64,000 nucleotides of DNA from Monoglobus pectinilyticus (GTDB lineage Bacteria; Bacillota; Clostridia; Monoglobales; Monoglobaceae). Below the pieces are notes generated by a model. It had not been told where the DNA came from. It saw nothing but the letters and a program-made list of their open reading frames with translations, and made no database searches. This document shows, in pieces, positions 36,362-44,848 of this stretch. The translations under genes and the position numbers were made by a program. Every line of letters begins with the position of its first letter. The stretch's first letter is position 1. The stretch lies in contig NZ_CP020991.1 of the NCBI RefSeq assembly GCF_002874775.1, forward strand, positions 1,307,225 to 1,371,224. The letters run 5' to 3'.

Positions 36362-37756
36362 TTATTTTCCGACGCAAAATCTTGAAAATACTTGGTCTAT
36401 AATTTCTTCCTGTACTGTAGCGCCTGTTATTTCTCCTAATGCAGAAAGTGCGTCTTCTAAGTCTACATATAGAAGATCAAAAGGCATACCAACACCGTTT
36501 AAAGCTAGATCTACAGACTCTCTCGCTTTTACCAGAGAATCTCTTTGTCTTGTGTTTGATACGTATACTTCGCCGCTTTTTATTGTGCCCAGAGCAAACT
36601 TTTCGGCTATTCGTTCTTCAAGTTTTTCTATACCTGCCGGAGTTTTGTCTTTCGGAGTGGAAGTTTCGACTATATCATCTGTTTCAAAACCAAACCTGTT
36701 TTTTAGTTCTATAGGAGTTATTTCCGCACTTTTATCGGTCTTATTAAGTATAACAATAGTGGTTTTGCCTTTCAGTGCTTTTGCTATCTTTTCGTCTTCC
36801 GGTTCAAGTTTTGAATTGCTGTCTATAACAAATAGGCAAAGGTCTGCAATCTTAATATTCTCCATTGCGCGGTCAATTCCGATTTGTTCAACCTCGTCAG
36901 AAACCTCAGCCCGTATCCCGGCTGTGTCGAGAAGACGAAGCGACGCTCCTTTTATATTTATATATTCCTCAATCGTATCCCGTGTGGTTCCGGGGATATC
37001 TGTCACAATTGCCCGGTCGGAGCGTGAAAGTGCATTAAGAAGCGAAGATTTGCCTACGTTTGGCTTTCCGACAATAACGGTGTGGATTCCATCACGCAAT
37101 ATTTTGCCGGTTTCAAAGCTGTCTATAAGTTCAGAAATTTTAGAACTTATAAGATTCAACTTCTCCAATACTTCTTCATCTGTAAGTGGATCAACCTCGT
37201 CAGGATAGTCGACAGCTGCGGATATATGAGATGTGATTTCCATAATATCCTGCCGTATATCATTGATTTTTTCAGCAAGAGCGCCGTTCAGCACGTTGGC
37301 GGCATTGCCGAGACCCAAACCGGAGGTTGAATCGATAATATCCATAGCAGCCTCTGCGCCTGTCATATCGGTTTTACCGTTTATAAAAGCCCTGCGTGTA
37401 AACTCTCCCGGTTCAGCCAGCCTGGCGCCGCAGGAAAGCAGCTCGTTTAAAATCAGACCGGCGGCAAAGTATCCGCCGTGGCAGTTTATTTCCACAACGG
37501 TTTCTCCGGTATAAGAATGCGGAGCGCGCATTACAGAGACGAGCGCCTGGTCGACAGAAGCTGATTCATCACCGGCTTTGTGAATGTCCGACAGCGTCAG
37601 TTTATGACTTTCAAGCTCCGTCAGTTTTTTACCGGATTTTGTTTTCACAACGTTTTGGGAAACTTTTTCAGAATCAGCCCCGCTTACTCTAATAATGGCA
37701 ACGCCACCCGATCCGAGAGGGGTGGCAATAGCGGCTATAGTATCAAACATTTTCAT
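36362..37756 (-). CDS. mnmE: tRNA uridine-5-carboxymethylaminomethyl synthesis GTPase MnmE
   Basis: At 464 residues, MnmE (TrmE) works with MnmG to modify U34 of certain tRNAs using GTP and methylene-tetrahydrofolate. The N-terminal folate-binding domain has DTIAAIATPLGSGGVAIIRVSG and EFTRRAFINGKTDMTGAEAAMDII. The inserted G domain has HTVIVGKPNVGKSSLLNAL (G1), DIPGTTRDTIEEY (G2), DTAGIR (G3) and LNKTDKS (G4). The C-terminus ends FCVGK, with the catalytic-type cysteine of the C-[IV]-G-K motif. It lies six bases after dnaA; mnmG is not in the window. Confidence 0.97.
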   Translation of the reverse strand: MKMFDTIAAIATPLGSGGVAIIRVSGADSEKVSQNVVKTKSGKKLTELESHKLTLSDIHKAGDESASVDQALVSVMRAPHSYTGETVVEINCHGGYFAAGLILNELLSCGARLAEPGEFTRRAFINGKTDMTGAEAAMDIIDSTSGLGLGNAANVLNGALAEKINDIRQDIMEITSHISAAVDYPDEVDPLTDEEVLEKLNLISSKISELIDSFETGKILRDGIHTVIVGKPNVGKSSLLNALSRSDRAIVTDIPGTTRDTIEEYINIKGASLRLLDTAGIRAEVSDEVEQIGIDRAMENIKIADLCLFVIDSNSKLEPEDEKIAKALKGKTTIVILNKTDKSAEITPIELKNRFGFETDDIVETSTPKDKTPAGIEKLEERIAEKFALGTIKSGEVYVSNTRQRDSLVKARESVDLALNGVGMPFDLLYVDLEDALSALGEITGATVQEEIIDQVFSRFCVGK

Positions 37757-37762
37757 TATGCT

Positions 37763-39085
37763 TTAGTCCTTTTTAATATTAGTAACAAGTTCATTTATTA
37801 TTTCCTGAAGCTCAGTGTCTTCGGTTACCATCTTTTTAATCTTTTTAACTGCGTTCATAACCGTGGAATGGTCTCGTTTGAATGCGTCGCCAATACTGGC
37901 ATATGACTCGTCAAGTATTACTCTTGAAATATACATGGCAATATGACGGGGATATGCTATATCATTTGAACGTTTCTTTGTGATAAGCGAGCCTTTGGGA
38001 AGGCGGTAGTATTTTTCTACTTCGTCAATAATAACGCTGATGGTTATATTGCGCTGCGGAAGAGTAGATAATATTTCTTTAAGCGCTTTCTGTGCCAGCT
38101 CCATGGATATGGTGTTGGTTCTCTCAATTCCAGCATAGGCCAGAATCCTCTTTAAAGCCCCCTCAAGGTCTCTAACATTAGAAGTAATATTGTTTGCAAC
38201 ATACTCGACGATTTCCTCGTCAAAGGTGAAATATTCGTCCTCAATCTTGCTCTTAAGAATTGCGAGACGGGTCTCGTAGTCAGGAGGCTGGATGTCAGCC
38301 AGCAAACCCATTTGGAATCTGGTTTTGAGCCTGTCCGCTAGATGAGGCGTTTCGGACGGCAGGCGGTCAGACGTCAGAACTATCTGCTTCCCTGCCTCGT
38401 ATAAAGCGTTGAAAGTATGGAAAAATTCTTCCTGCGCCAATTCTTTAGTTGCAAGAAACTGGACATCGTCCATAAGCAAAAGGTCTACAGTTCTGTGCTT
38501 ATTTCTAAAATCCTGATTTGTCTTTTCACGTATAGCGTTTACCAATTCATATGTAAATTTTTCACTTGTGGTATATAGGACGCGTTTTCCGGGATTATTG
38601 GTAAGATAAAAATTCCCTATGGCCTGGATAAGATGAGTCTTGCCGAGACCGCTTCCTCCGTATATAAAAAGCGGGTTATACTTATGCGCCGGAGTTTCGG
38701 CCACTGCTAACGACGCTGCTTGAGCAAGGTTGTTGTTATTTCCTACTATAAAATTATCAAATGTGTATTTAGGATTCAGCGCGCTTTCCTGTTTAATAGG
38801 GTCGTCTGCCTGAACGCCGCTGTTTGTCTCAAAGCATACATCCAAATCAAGGGATTTACCGGTCACATTTTTTATACTGCTCTCTATAAGCGAGCGGTAT
38901 TTTGTCATTATCATACTTTTGTTCAGGCTTCCTTTTTGCAGTCCTCCGGGTACGCAGAGCGTAATAGAATCCCCTGCTACCTCAACCGGCTTGATTGGCT
39001 TTATCCAAGTATCAAAAGCTACCGTGGACATTTCGTCACGGAGCTGTTTAGTAACGTTTCCCCAAATGTCATTAATATTTTCCAA
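37763..39085 (-). CDS. dnaA: Chromosomal replication initiator protein DnaA
   Basis: At 440 residues, DnaA binds DnaA boxes at oriC and melts the origin. Domain I occupies 1-85 (NDIWGNVTKQL, FDTWIKPIKP). A short linker follows, then the AAA+ domain with Walker A IYGGSGLGKTHL (141-152), Walker B LLMDDVQFL (about 205), and DRLPSETPHLADRLKTRFQMGL. The C-terminal helix-turn-helix domain has the signature SIGDAFKRDHSTVMNAVKK. It is followed by mnmE, not dnaN as in most bacteria, and diverges from rpmH. Confidence 0.98.
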   Translation of the reverse strand: MENINDIWGNVTKQLRDEMSTVAFDTWIKPIKPVEVAGDSITLCVPGGLQKGSLNKSMIMTKYRSLIESSIKNVTGKSLDLDVCFETNSGVQADDPIKQESALNPKYTFDNFIVGNNNNLAQAASLAVAETPAHKYNPLFIYGGSGLGKTHLIQAIGNFYLTNNPGKRVLYTTSEKFTYELVNAIREKTNQDFRNKHRTVDLLLMDDVQFLATKELAQEEFFHTFNALYEAGKQIVLTSDRLPSETPHLADRLKTRFQMGLLADIQPPDYETRLAILKSKIEDEYFTFDEEIVEYVANNITSNVRDLEGALKRILAYAGIERTNTISMELAQKALKEILSTLPQRNITISVIIDEVEKYYRLPKGSLITKKRSNDIAYPRHIAMYISRVILDESYASIGDAFKRDHSTVMNAVKKIKKMVTEDTELQEIINELVTNIKKD

Positions 39086-39181
39086 CGTCTCTCTTCTCCT
39101 CTTATACCTATTGTCGTGGCTTAGGTCTGTAATACGGAATTACGGCGCCGGCGTTAAGGCCGCCATGCAAAGTGAAGCGCT

Positions 39182-39213
39182 CTAAATTCCTAATCTCTAA
39201 TCCCTATTCCCTA
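39182..39213 (-). repeat. Degenerate heptamer repeat in the dnaA leader
   Basis: Four imperfect tandem heptamers (on the plus strand ATTCCTA, ATCTCTA, ATCCCTA, TTCCCTA) occupy 39186-39213. On the dnaA-sense strand they read TAGGGAA, TAGGGAT, TAGAGAT, TAGGAAT, and a fifth TAG follows, so five TAG triplets occur at 7-8 base intervals. They lie about 100 bases before the dnaA start and downstream of the predicted dnaA promoter, so they should be in the dnaA mRNA leader as well as near a possible origin. Confidence 0.6.
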
Positions 39214-39235
39214 TGCTGTTACATTGTTGTAATAT

Positions 39236-39264
39236 ATTTTAACAGAAAGAAACTCATTTTTCAA
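39236..39264 (-). promoter_or_regulatory. Promoter of the dnaA operon
   Basis: On the minus strand TTGAAA (39259-39264) and TAAAAT (39236-39241) are 17 bases apart. The transcript start would be about 140 bases before the dnaA ATG. Confidence 0.65.
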
Positions 39265-39429
39265 CACCAAAATAGCTAAAAAATTTTTCCAAAAACCACG
39301 CAAAAATGGTTGATACCAAATATTGTTGATTGAAAATTTTGAAGTAACAATATATGCGAAAATCATAAAATTAAACAGAAAAAAATTTTTTAAAAAATTT
39401 ATTTTTACTAATATGCAAAAAAATAATTC
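39265..39429. other. AT-rich divergent region between dnaA and rpmH (origin candidate without clear DnaA boxes)
   Basis: The region is about 80% A+T with runs such as AAAAAAATTTTTTAAAAAATTT (39380s-39390s), suitable for unwinding. I find no TTATCCACA or one-mismatch match on either strand; the closest are TTTTCAACA and TTTTCCAAA (two mismatches). The position between divergent dnaA and rpmH is where many Firmicutes keep an origin, so oriC here is possible but unsupported by boxes. Confidence 0.3.
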
Positions 39430-39458
39430 TTGACAATTCATGTAAGTCGTGATAGAAT
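39430..39458 (+). promoter_or_regulatory. Promoter of rpmH
   Basis: TTGACA (39430-39435), a 17-base spacer and TAGAAT (39453-39458), giving a leader of about 90 nt. Confidence 0.85.
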
Positions 39459-39557
39459 ATTATAGATTTTTCGTAGGCAGGTAATAACTGCCGTATTAGT
39501 ATTATATTACGTTAAAAATTGCAGTAATAATATAGAAGTTTTAAGGAGGGATATAGA

Positions 39558-39692
39558 ATGCTTAGAACATATCAGCCTAAAAAGAGACACAGATCTAAGG
39601 TTCATGGCTTTAGAAAGAGAATGAGCACTAAAAATGGCCGCAAAGTATTGGCGAGAAGAAGGCTCAAGGGCAGAAAGAGCCTGTCTGCTTAA
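39558..39692 (+). CDS. rpmH: 50S ribosomal protein L34
   Basis: The product has 44 residues, beginning [20 protein letters not shown] and ending GRKSLSA. The sequence is near-identical to the bacterial consensus and very basic (nearly half Lys/Arg). L34 is a late-assembling large subunit protein. AAGGAGG lies 11 bases before the ATG. It is first in the rpmH-rnpA-yidD-yidC-jag run but is followed by its own hairpin terminator. Confidence 0.98.
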   Translation: MLRTYQPKKRHRSKVHGFRKRMSTKNGRKVLARRRLKGRKSLSA

Positions 39693-39701
39693 TGAAAAAA
39701 T

Positions 39702-39726
39702 AGACGCCGGTCATGGCGTCTTTTTG
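39702..39726 (+). terminator. Terminator or attenuator between rpmH and rnpA
   Basis: A short 7-bp stem (AGACGCC / GGCGTCT, 6-base loop) followed by five T, ten bases after the rpmH stop. It probably reduces rnpA expression relative to rpmH. Confidence 0.75.
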
Positions 39727-39839
39727 TTTATTAAGTAAAATTATTATTCAGCTGTTCTCAAATTTGCTGTTGAAGAAGCAGGTGAAAATTGATAACGGCA
39801 GAGGGATTTTTATATTATTTTTATGAGACGGGAGAGTTT

Positions 39840-40196
39840 ATGAAAGGAATAGCCGTATTAAAGCGAAATACAGATTTCAGGCGCCTGTACAGACAGGGCA
39901 AATCGGCCGTTACTTCCACTTTGGTTGTGTATGCTATGCCAAATCGGCAGGGAACAGACCGTCTTGGCCTGACCGCCGGCAAAAAGGTGGGATGCGCAGT
40001 GAAGAGAAACCGTGCTAAACGGCGTCTCAGAGCACTGTTTGCAGATTATTCCATCAAAAGATTGAGCGGTTCGGTTAAGAAAAGCTGTGATTTTGTTATT
40101 GTAGCGCGCGCCGCCGCTGTTGACGCAAGTCCTGCCCGTCTGAGAGCGGATTTTGAAACCGCTGTTTCTAAGGTGATTAAAGCGGCGGGAGTATGA
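39840..40196 (+). CDS. rnpA: Ribonuclease P protein component
   Basis: The product is 118 residues from ATG 39840, with GGGAGAG five bases upstream; an in-frame extension 17 codons longer is not family-like. RnpA helps the RNase P RNA cut tRNA 5' leaders. Seen: VLKRNTDFRRLYRQGKS, RLGLTAGKKVGCAVKRNRAKRRLR (the RNR motif) and the C-terminal helix. Follows rpmH in the standard order. Confidence 0.95.
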   Translation: MKGIAVLKRNTDFRRLYRQGKSAVTSTLVVYAMPNRQGTDRLGLTAGKKVGCAVKRNRAKRRLRALFADYSIKRLSGSVKKSCDFVIVARAAAVDASPARLRADFETAVSKVIKAAGV

Positions 40197-40229
40197 GTTT
40201 TTTTGACATAAAAAAACAATTAAAAACTG

Positions 40230-40258
40230 TTGCAAATTTTTCCTTTTCGTGTTATTAT
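40230..40258 (+). promoter_or_regulatory. Probable promoter of yidD-yidC-jag
   Basis: TTGCAA (40230-40235), a 17-base spacer and TATTAT (40253-40258), about 55 bases upstream of yidD, in the 117-base gap after rnpA. Confidence 0.55.
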
Positions 40259-40313
40259 TAAAATAGCTTAATTTCGGGACTTTGCCAATGGCAACAGAAC
40301 GGATGAATATCAA

Positions 40314-40523
40314 ATGAAAAAGTTATTTATTAAATGTATAAAAGGGTATCAAAAATATATTTCGCCTATAAAGGGCAGACCGACATGCAGATTTTATCCT
40401 ACGTGTTCTCAATATGCTATTATGGCAGTTGAAAAGTACGGGCTGATAAAGGGATTGTTTATGGCGGTGTGGAGAGTTCTGCGCTGCAATCCTATGAATA
40501 AGGGCGGAATAGATTATCCATAA
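40314..40523 (+). CDS. yidD: Membrane protein insertion efficiency factor YidD
   Basis: The product has 69 residues. Family hallmarks: KGYQKYISP, then [19 protein letters not shown] and [13 protein letters not shown] with three conserved cysteines. YidD is a small amphipathic membrane-associated protein that aids YidC-dependent insertion. The start has no strong ribosome binding site, but the ATG matches the family N-terminus ([13 protein letters not shown]). It is followed by yidC after 33 bases. Confidence 0.95.
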   Translation: MKKLFIKCIKGYQKYISPIKGRPTCRFYPTCSQYAIMAVEKYGLIKGLFMAVWRVLRCNPMNKGGIDYP

Positions 40524-40556
40524 AAAAGTAAAAATAGAAGTTAGGAGGGCATCGAA

Positions 40557-41591
40557 TTGTCCTATATAATGCTGGGCCTTGGCTGGGTCCTCAAACTCAT
40601 GTATACTATAACCAGTAACTATGGTATAGCAATTATTTTGTTTACAATTATTATTAAACTGATTTTAATGCCGCTTACGGTTAAGCAGCAAAAATCAATG
40701 CTGAAAACTCAGAAGCTTCAGCCGCTTTTAATGGAAATCCAGAAGAAGTACGGCAATGATAAAGACAAGCTTAATCAGGAAACGATGAAGCTTTATCAGA
40801 AGTATAAGATAAACCCCATGAGCGGATGTCTTCCAATGCTGATACAGCTGCCTATACTTTTGGCACTGTATTGGGTTGTGAAAAAGCCTATTATATACAT
40901 AATGGGCGTCGGCGGTTCTGATGTGTGGAGAATTGTAAGCGCAATTGAGGATTGGGGAGCAGGAAACCCTGACGCTGTTAATCAGCTGCTTTCGTCTATG
41001 AAAATAGACTCGCTCAATGTATTTGTAGAACAGCAGTTTAAGAATTTCGGACAGTATGAAATTCAGATTGCCAGATTTCTGCACGAGTATCCGGCTATCA
41101 TGAACAGTCATTGGATAACGGATACAGGTATAACATATACGCTTATAGACTTTAACTTTTTCGGGATCGATCTTTCGGCAACCCCGGATCTTTGGGGCTT
41201 GATAGGACTGATTACCGGAAAGCTTCCGGAAGGCGGAATCACTTGGAATACGATAGGATTGTGGCTGATACCGATTATAGCCGGCGGAAGCTCATATCTG
41301 ACATCTAAGCTCACTCAGGCAATGCAGCCGCCGCAACCGGTTCAGAAAGATGAGAACGGTTTGGAAAAGCCGAATCCAATGAAGACAATGATGATAATGA
41401 TGCCGCTTTTCTCGGCGTGGATTGCTTTTACAATGCCGGCGGCTATAGGTTTCTACTGGATTTTGAGCAGTATTCTCCAGTTGGTACAGCAGATTGCGAT
41501 TAATAAAGTTGCTAATGTGGATTTAACGGATGATATCGTTAAGGAGGAAATGGAAAATGCCAAGAAAAATAGAAAAAAACGCAAAAAGTAA
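40557..41591 (+). CDS. yidC: Membrane protein insertase YidC/Oxa1
   Basis: At 344 residues it starts at TTG 40557, eight bases after AGGAGGG; no better ATG is available. YidC inserts proteins into the cytoplasmic membrane with or without Sec. The sequence has TM1 with SNYGIAIILFTIIIKLILMPL, the KMLKTQKLQPLLMEIQKKYG cytoplasmic loop, MSGCLPMLIQLPILLALYWVV, a long outer loop (about 115-225), then paired TMs near 235-330 and a basic tail for ribosome contact. It lacks the usual cleaved lipoprotein signal of bacilli. Its last 35 bases overlap jag. Confidence 0.94.
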   Translation: MSYIMLGLGWVLKLMYTITSNYGIAIILFTIIIKLILMPLTVKQQKSMLKTQKLQPLLMEIQKKYGNDKDKLNQETMKLYQKYKINPMSGCLPMLIQLPILLALYWVVKKPIIYIMGVGGSDVWRIVSAIEDWGAGNPDAVNQLLSSMKIDSLNVFVEQQFKNFGQYEIQIARFLHEYPAIMNSHWITDTGITYTLIDFNFFGIDLSATPDLWGLIGLITGKLPEGGITWNTIGLWLIPIIAGGSSYLTSKLTQAMQPPQPVQKDENGLEKPNPMKTMMIMMPLFSAWIAFTMPAAIGFYWILSSILQLVQQIAINKVANVDLTDDIVKEEMENAKKNRKKRKK

Positions 41592-42474
41592 AGAGGAAGC
41601 GTTAAGGCTTGCCGCTGAAGAATTCGGAGTTTCCATTGAGGAACTTTCTTATACGGTTGAGAGAGAAATCGGCAAAGGAATTCTTGGACGGCTGCTTGGC
41701 AGAGAGGTTATTATTTCGGCTTGGATAACGAAGGAAGCGCAGGAGGAAGAACAGCTCCGCAACGCGAGAGAGCAGCGAAGACAGGTTCGTGAGAGAAAAG
41801 CCGCTGAATCGGCGAAAAAAACCGATGCTTCAAAACAAAATAATAAGAACACTGAAATAGAAAAACCGCTGATAAAAAAAGAACAGCCGGCGGCTAAGAA
41901 GGAACAGCCGGTTAAGAAACAGGCTGCCGTTCAGACTTCTGACGGTGAGACTGAAAAACAGCAGGAGACGTCAAAACAGCAGGAACAGGCTCCTAAAAAG
42001 GAAAGAAACCGTGAGGTCACAGAAAAGTCAGTGAGCGACGCACAGTATTTTGCTGAGAATGTTATACACATGATGGGGCTTCCGGAGGCTAAGGTTGAAG
42101 CTTCAAACGGCGGAAGCGCAGTGGATGTTGAAGTTTCAGGCGAGAGAATGGGCTTGCTTATAGGAAAGCGCGGTGATACGCTTGACGCTGTTCAGTATCT
42201 TACCAGCCTGTATGTAAATAGGGAGAAAAATTCCTATATAAAGGTAAATATTGATACTGAAGGATATCGTGCAAAGCGTGAGGAGACCCTGATAAAGCTG
42301 GCGCATAGCTTAGAGAGACGCGTTCTCAGAGAGAGAAAGCCCGTCACCCTTGAACCTATGTCTCCGAACGAGAGAAGAATAATTCATTCTGCTCTTCAGG
42401 ATAATGACCGGATAAAGACCTACAGTGTTGGCGAGGAGCCAAACCGTAAGGTGGTTGTAGCGCTTCAGGACTAG
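41557..42474 (+). CDS. jag: RNA-binding protein Jag/KhpB
   Basis: The product is 305 residues from ATG 41557, whose ribosome binding site AAGGAGG lies inside yidC. Jag/KhpB binds RNA and affects cell elongation and division in Firmicutes. Domains: Jag-N (about 1-50, KNAKSKEEALRLAAEEFGVS), a long Lys/Gln/Glu/Ala-rich linker (about 60-145) with EQPAAKKEQP repeats, a KH domain (about 150-225, GERMGLLIGKRGDTLDAVQYL) and R3H (about 228-290, RKPVTLEPMSPNERRIIHSALQ). The linker is longer than in many orthologues. Confidence 0.93.
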   Translation: MPRKIEKNAKSKEEALRLAAEEFGVSIEELSYTVEREIGKGILGRLLGREVIISAWITKEAQEEEQLRNAREQRRQVRERKAAESAKKTDASKQNNKNTEIEKPLIKKEQPAAKKEQPVKKQAAVQTSDGETEKQQETSKQQEQAPKKERNREVTEKSVSDAQYFAENVIHMMGLPEAKVEASNGGSAVDVEVSGERMGLLIGKRGDTLDAVQYLTSLYVNREKNSYIKVNIDTEGYRAKREETLIKLAHSLERRVLRERKPVTLEPMSPNERRIIHSALQDNDRIKTYSVGEEPNRKVVVALQD

Positions 42475-42476
42475 TT

Positions 42477-43916
42477 ATGGGATATAATTTTTTTGAAAAT
42501 AAGGATTGTGAATATTACCCTTGTCATAAAGCGGAGCGGATAAATTGTCTGTTCTGCTTTTGTCCTTTATATAGTACAGACTGCGGCGGAAACTTCAAAT
42601 GGATATATGACAGGAATGGCAAACTGATTAAGGATTGCTCCAATTGTATAATTCCGCATACAGATGGCGGATATGAGTATGTGACAGGGCGTCTTGCAGG
42701 AAAAGGAGATAAAAAGATGGAAGAGCATATGAGTTTGGAACAGGTAATCGATTTGGATAAAAAGTATTATATGAATACCTTTGGCGACAGAATACCTTTA
42801 TGTTTTACTGAGGGAAACGGAATAGAACTTACGTCAACGGACGGAGACGTGTATAAGGATTTTTTTGCGGGCATAGCTGTCTGCTCACTGGGATATAACC
42901 ATGAAAGACTGACCCGTGAACTGACCGAACAAGTAAAACAGCTTATACATACATCCAGCGTATATTACGTTGAAAATCAAGCGAGACTTGCAGAAATGCT
43001 GGTTAAGCACAGCTGCGGCGACAGAGTGTTTTTTTGCAGCACAGGCGCCGAGGCAAATGAAGGCGCGATAAAACTTGCGAAAAAATATCAGGTAGAGAAA
43101 GGAAATAAAAATAAGATTGAATTTGTTACCCTTAAAAACTCGTTTCACGGACGAACCCTGGCCACTGTGGCAGCTACAGGTCAGCCCAAATATCAAGCGC
43201 CGTATCAGCCTTTGATAGAAAAGTTTGTTCATATAGACAGAGACGATATATCAGGGCTGGAGAATGCTGTCAATGAAAATACCGCCGGAATCATGATTGA
43301 ACTGATACAGGGCGAGAGCGGAGTGAATCCTGTGAGCCGGGAGTTTGCGGAAAAGGCAGCTGAACTTTGCAGAAAAAATGACATTGCACTTATTGTGGAT
43401 GAGGTTCAGACAGGAATTGGCAGAACCGGAAAACTTTTTGCATATGAACTTTATGATTTAAAACCTGACATTGTTACAATGGCAAAGGGGTTGGGCGGAG
43501 GAGTTCCAATAGGAGCCTTCTGCGCTAGCGAGAAATTTGCTTCAGCGTTTAAACCCGGTGACCATGGAACCACTTTCGGAGGAAACCCTCTGTCAACCAG
43601 GGCCGGATTGGTAGTTTTGGATGAACTTATACACGGCGGAGTATTGGAAAATATCGGAGAGACAGGTTCATACTTATTTGATAAATTAAGACAGCTGGCG
43701 GATGCAAATTCAAAAATTGCAAATGTGCGCGGCCGCGGACTGATGTGCGGACTGGAGTTTTCAGAACCTATAGCCAAAGAGATAGGTGAAAAGCTTAGGG
43801 AGAATAAAGTTTTGGTAGGCGTTGTGGGCGATAGGGTTCTGCGTATAGTACCGCCGCTTATAGTGACAAAATCCGATATTGATTATTTAATTAACGCTTT
43901 AAAGGAGGCAATATAA
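42477..43916 (+). CDS. argD: Acetylornithine aminotransferase with N-terminal cysteine-rich domain (ArgD fusion)
   Basis: One open frame of 479 residues, about 80 longer than normal ArgD. Residues 1-75 match the Cys_rich_small (PF04071-like) domain: Cys11, Cys16, Cys24, Cys27, Cys29, Cys36, Cys54 and Cys57 in the family pattern (FFENKDCEYYPCHK, NCLFCFCPLY, CGGNFKW, KDCSNCIIPH), probably metal-binding. From about 85 it is a class III PLP aminotransferase: STGAEANEGAIKLAKKY, LKNSFHGRTLATVAATGQP, IVDEVQTGIGRTGKLFAYE and the PLP lysine Lys337 in MAKGLGGGVPIGAF. ArgD converts N-acetylglutamate semialdehyde to N-acetylornithine. An internal ATG at 42717 has its own GGAG, so a normal-length ArgD may also be made. 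argF follows by two bases. Confidence 0.9.
   Translation: MGYNFFENKDCEYYPCHKAERINCLFCFCPLYSTDCGGNFKWIYDRNGKLIKDCSNCIIPHTDGGYEYVTGRLAGKGDKKMEEHMSLEQVIDLDKKYYMNTFGDRIPLCFTEGNGIELTSTDGDVYKDFFAGIAVCSLGYNHERLTRELTEQVKQLIHTSSVYYVENQARLAEMLVKHSCGDRVFFCSTGAEANEGAIKLAKKYQVEKGNKNKIEFVTLKNSFHGRTLATVAATGQPKYQAPYQPLIEKFVHIDRDDISGLENAVNENTAGIMIELIQGESGVNPVSREFAEKAAELCRKNDIALIVDEVQTGIGRTGKLFAYELYDLKPDIVTMAKGLGGGVPIGAFCASEKFASAFKPGDHGTTFGGNPLSTRAGLVVLDELIHGGVLENIGETGSYLFDKLRQLADANSKIANVRGRGLMCGLEFSEPIAKEIGEKLRENKVLVGVVGDRVLRIVPPLIVTKSDIDYLINALKEAI
42703..42719 (+). promoter_or_regulatory. Internal ribosome binding site and ATG inside argD
   Basis: AAGGAG (42703-42708) lies eight bases upstream of an in-frame ATG (42717), exactly at the junction of the cysteine-rich domain and the aminotransferase. 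It is a better site than the one before the first ATG at 42477. Confidence 0.65.
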
Positions 43917-43918
43917 AT

Positions 43919-44848
43919 ATGAAACATTTTATTAGTTTGCATGACATTACACATGAGGAGTTTTCCCAGCTTTTATCTTTGGCTGATAAGCTCAAGAAAG
44001 AACAAAAATCTGGGAAAGAACACCATATATTAAAAGGTAAAACTTTGGGTATGATATTTACGAAGTCGTCAACCAGAACCCGTGTGTCTTTCGAGGTTGG
44101 AATGTATCAGCTCGGCGGTCAGGCGCTGTTTTTAAGCTCAAATGATATTCAGCTGGGCAGAGGCGAGACTATTTACGATACGGCTAATGTTCTGAGCAGA
44201 TTTTTAGACGGAATTATGATTAGAACATTTGACCATCAGGACGTTCTGGATTTAGCAAAGTACGGCACTATTCCAATTATTAACGGTCTTACTGATTTGC
44301 TTCATCCGTGTCAGGCGCTTGCAGATTTGATGACTATTCAAGAGCATAAAGGTCAGCTCCGAGGCCTTAAATTGGCGTATATAGGCGACGGCAATAACGT
44401 TGCACATTCGCTGATGTATGCCTGCGCTAAAGCGGGAATGGATATAAGTATCGGAACTCCGGCAGGCTATGAATGCGATAAGGAGATTGTGGCAAACGCT
44501 GTTGAGGACGCGAAAAGTATGGGAAGCAAGGTTGTTTTGACAAACGACCCTGTGGAGGCTATAAAAGACGCGGACGTTGTCTATACTGATACATGGGCAA
44601 GTATGGGTCAAGAAGCGGAAAAGGCAGAGAGAGCTGAAATATTTAAAGATTATCAGGTGAATTCGAAATTATTCGGGTACTCAAAGCCTGACAGTGTGTT
44701 TATGCACTGCTTGCCGGCGTACAGAGGTTATGAAGTGACAGAGGATGTTATTGACAGCGGAAGAAGTATCATATTTGACGAGGCAGAGAACAGACTTCAT
44801 GCCCAAAAGGCGGTTATGGCTATGTTGATGGTAGGTGACAATAAGTAA
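43919..44848 (+). CDS. argF: Ornithine carbamoyltransferase (ArgF)
   Basis: At 309 residues, this enzyme makes citrulline from ornithine and carbamoyl phosphate. Seen: the carbamoyl-phosphate motif KSSTRTRVSFEV (49-60), the HPCQALADLMTI segment, DGNNVAHSLM, the DVVYTDTWASMGQE ornithine loop and HCLPAYRG with the catalytic cysteine. It could in principle be catabolic, but the neighbour argD points to biosynthesis. GGAGG lies in the argD 3' end. Confidence 0.95.
   Translation: MKHFISLHDITHEEFSQLLSLADKLKKEQKSGKEHHILKGKTLGMIFTKSSTRTRVSFEVGMYQLGGQALFLSSNDIQLGRGETIYDTANVLSRFLDGIMIRTFDHQDVLDLAKYGTIPIINGLTDLLHPCQALADLMTIQEHKGQLRGLKLAYIGDGNNVAHSLMYACAKAGMDISIGTPAGYECDKEIVANAVEDAKSMGSKVVLTNDPVEAIKDADVVYTDTWASMGQEAEKAERAEIFKDYQVNSKLFGYSKPDSVFMHCLPAYRGYEVTEDVIDSGRSIIFDEAENRLHAQKAVMAMLMVGDNK

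Noticed and set aside
39086-39557. Canonical oriC with DnaA boxes
   Set aside because: No TTATCCACA or one-mismatch version was found on either strand by eye; only the AT-rich stretch supports an origin here.
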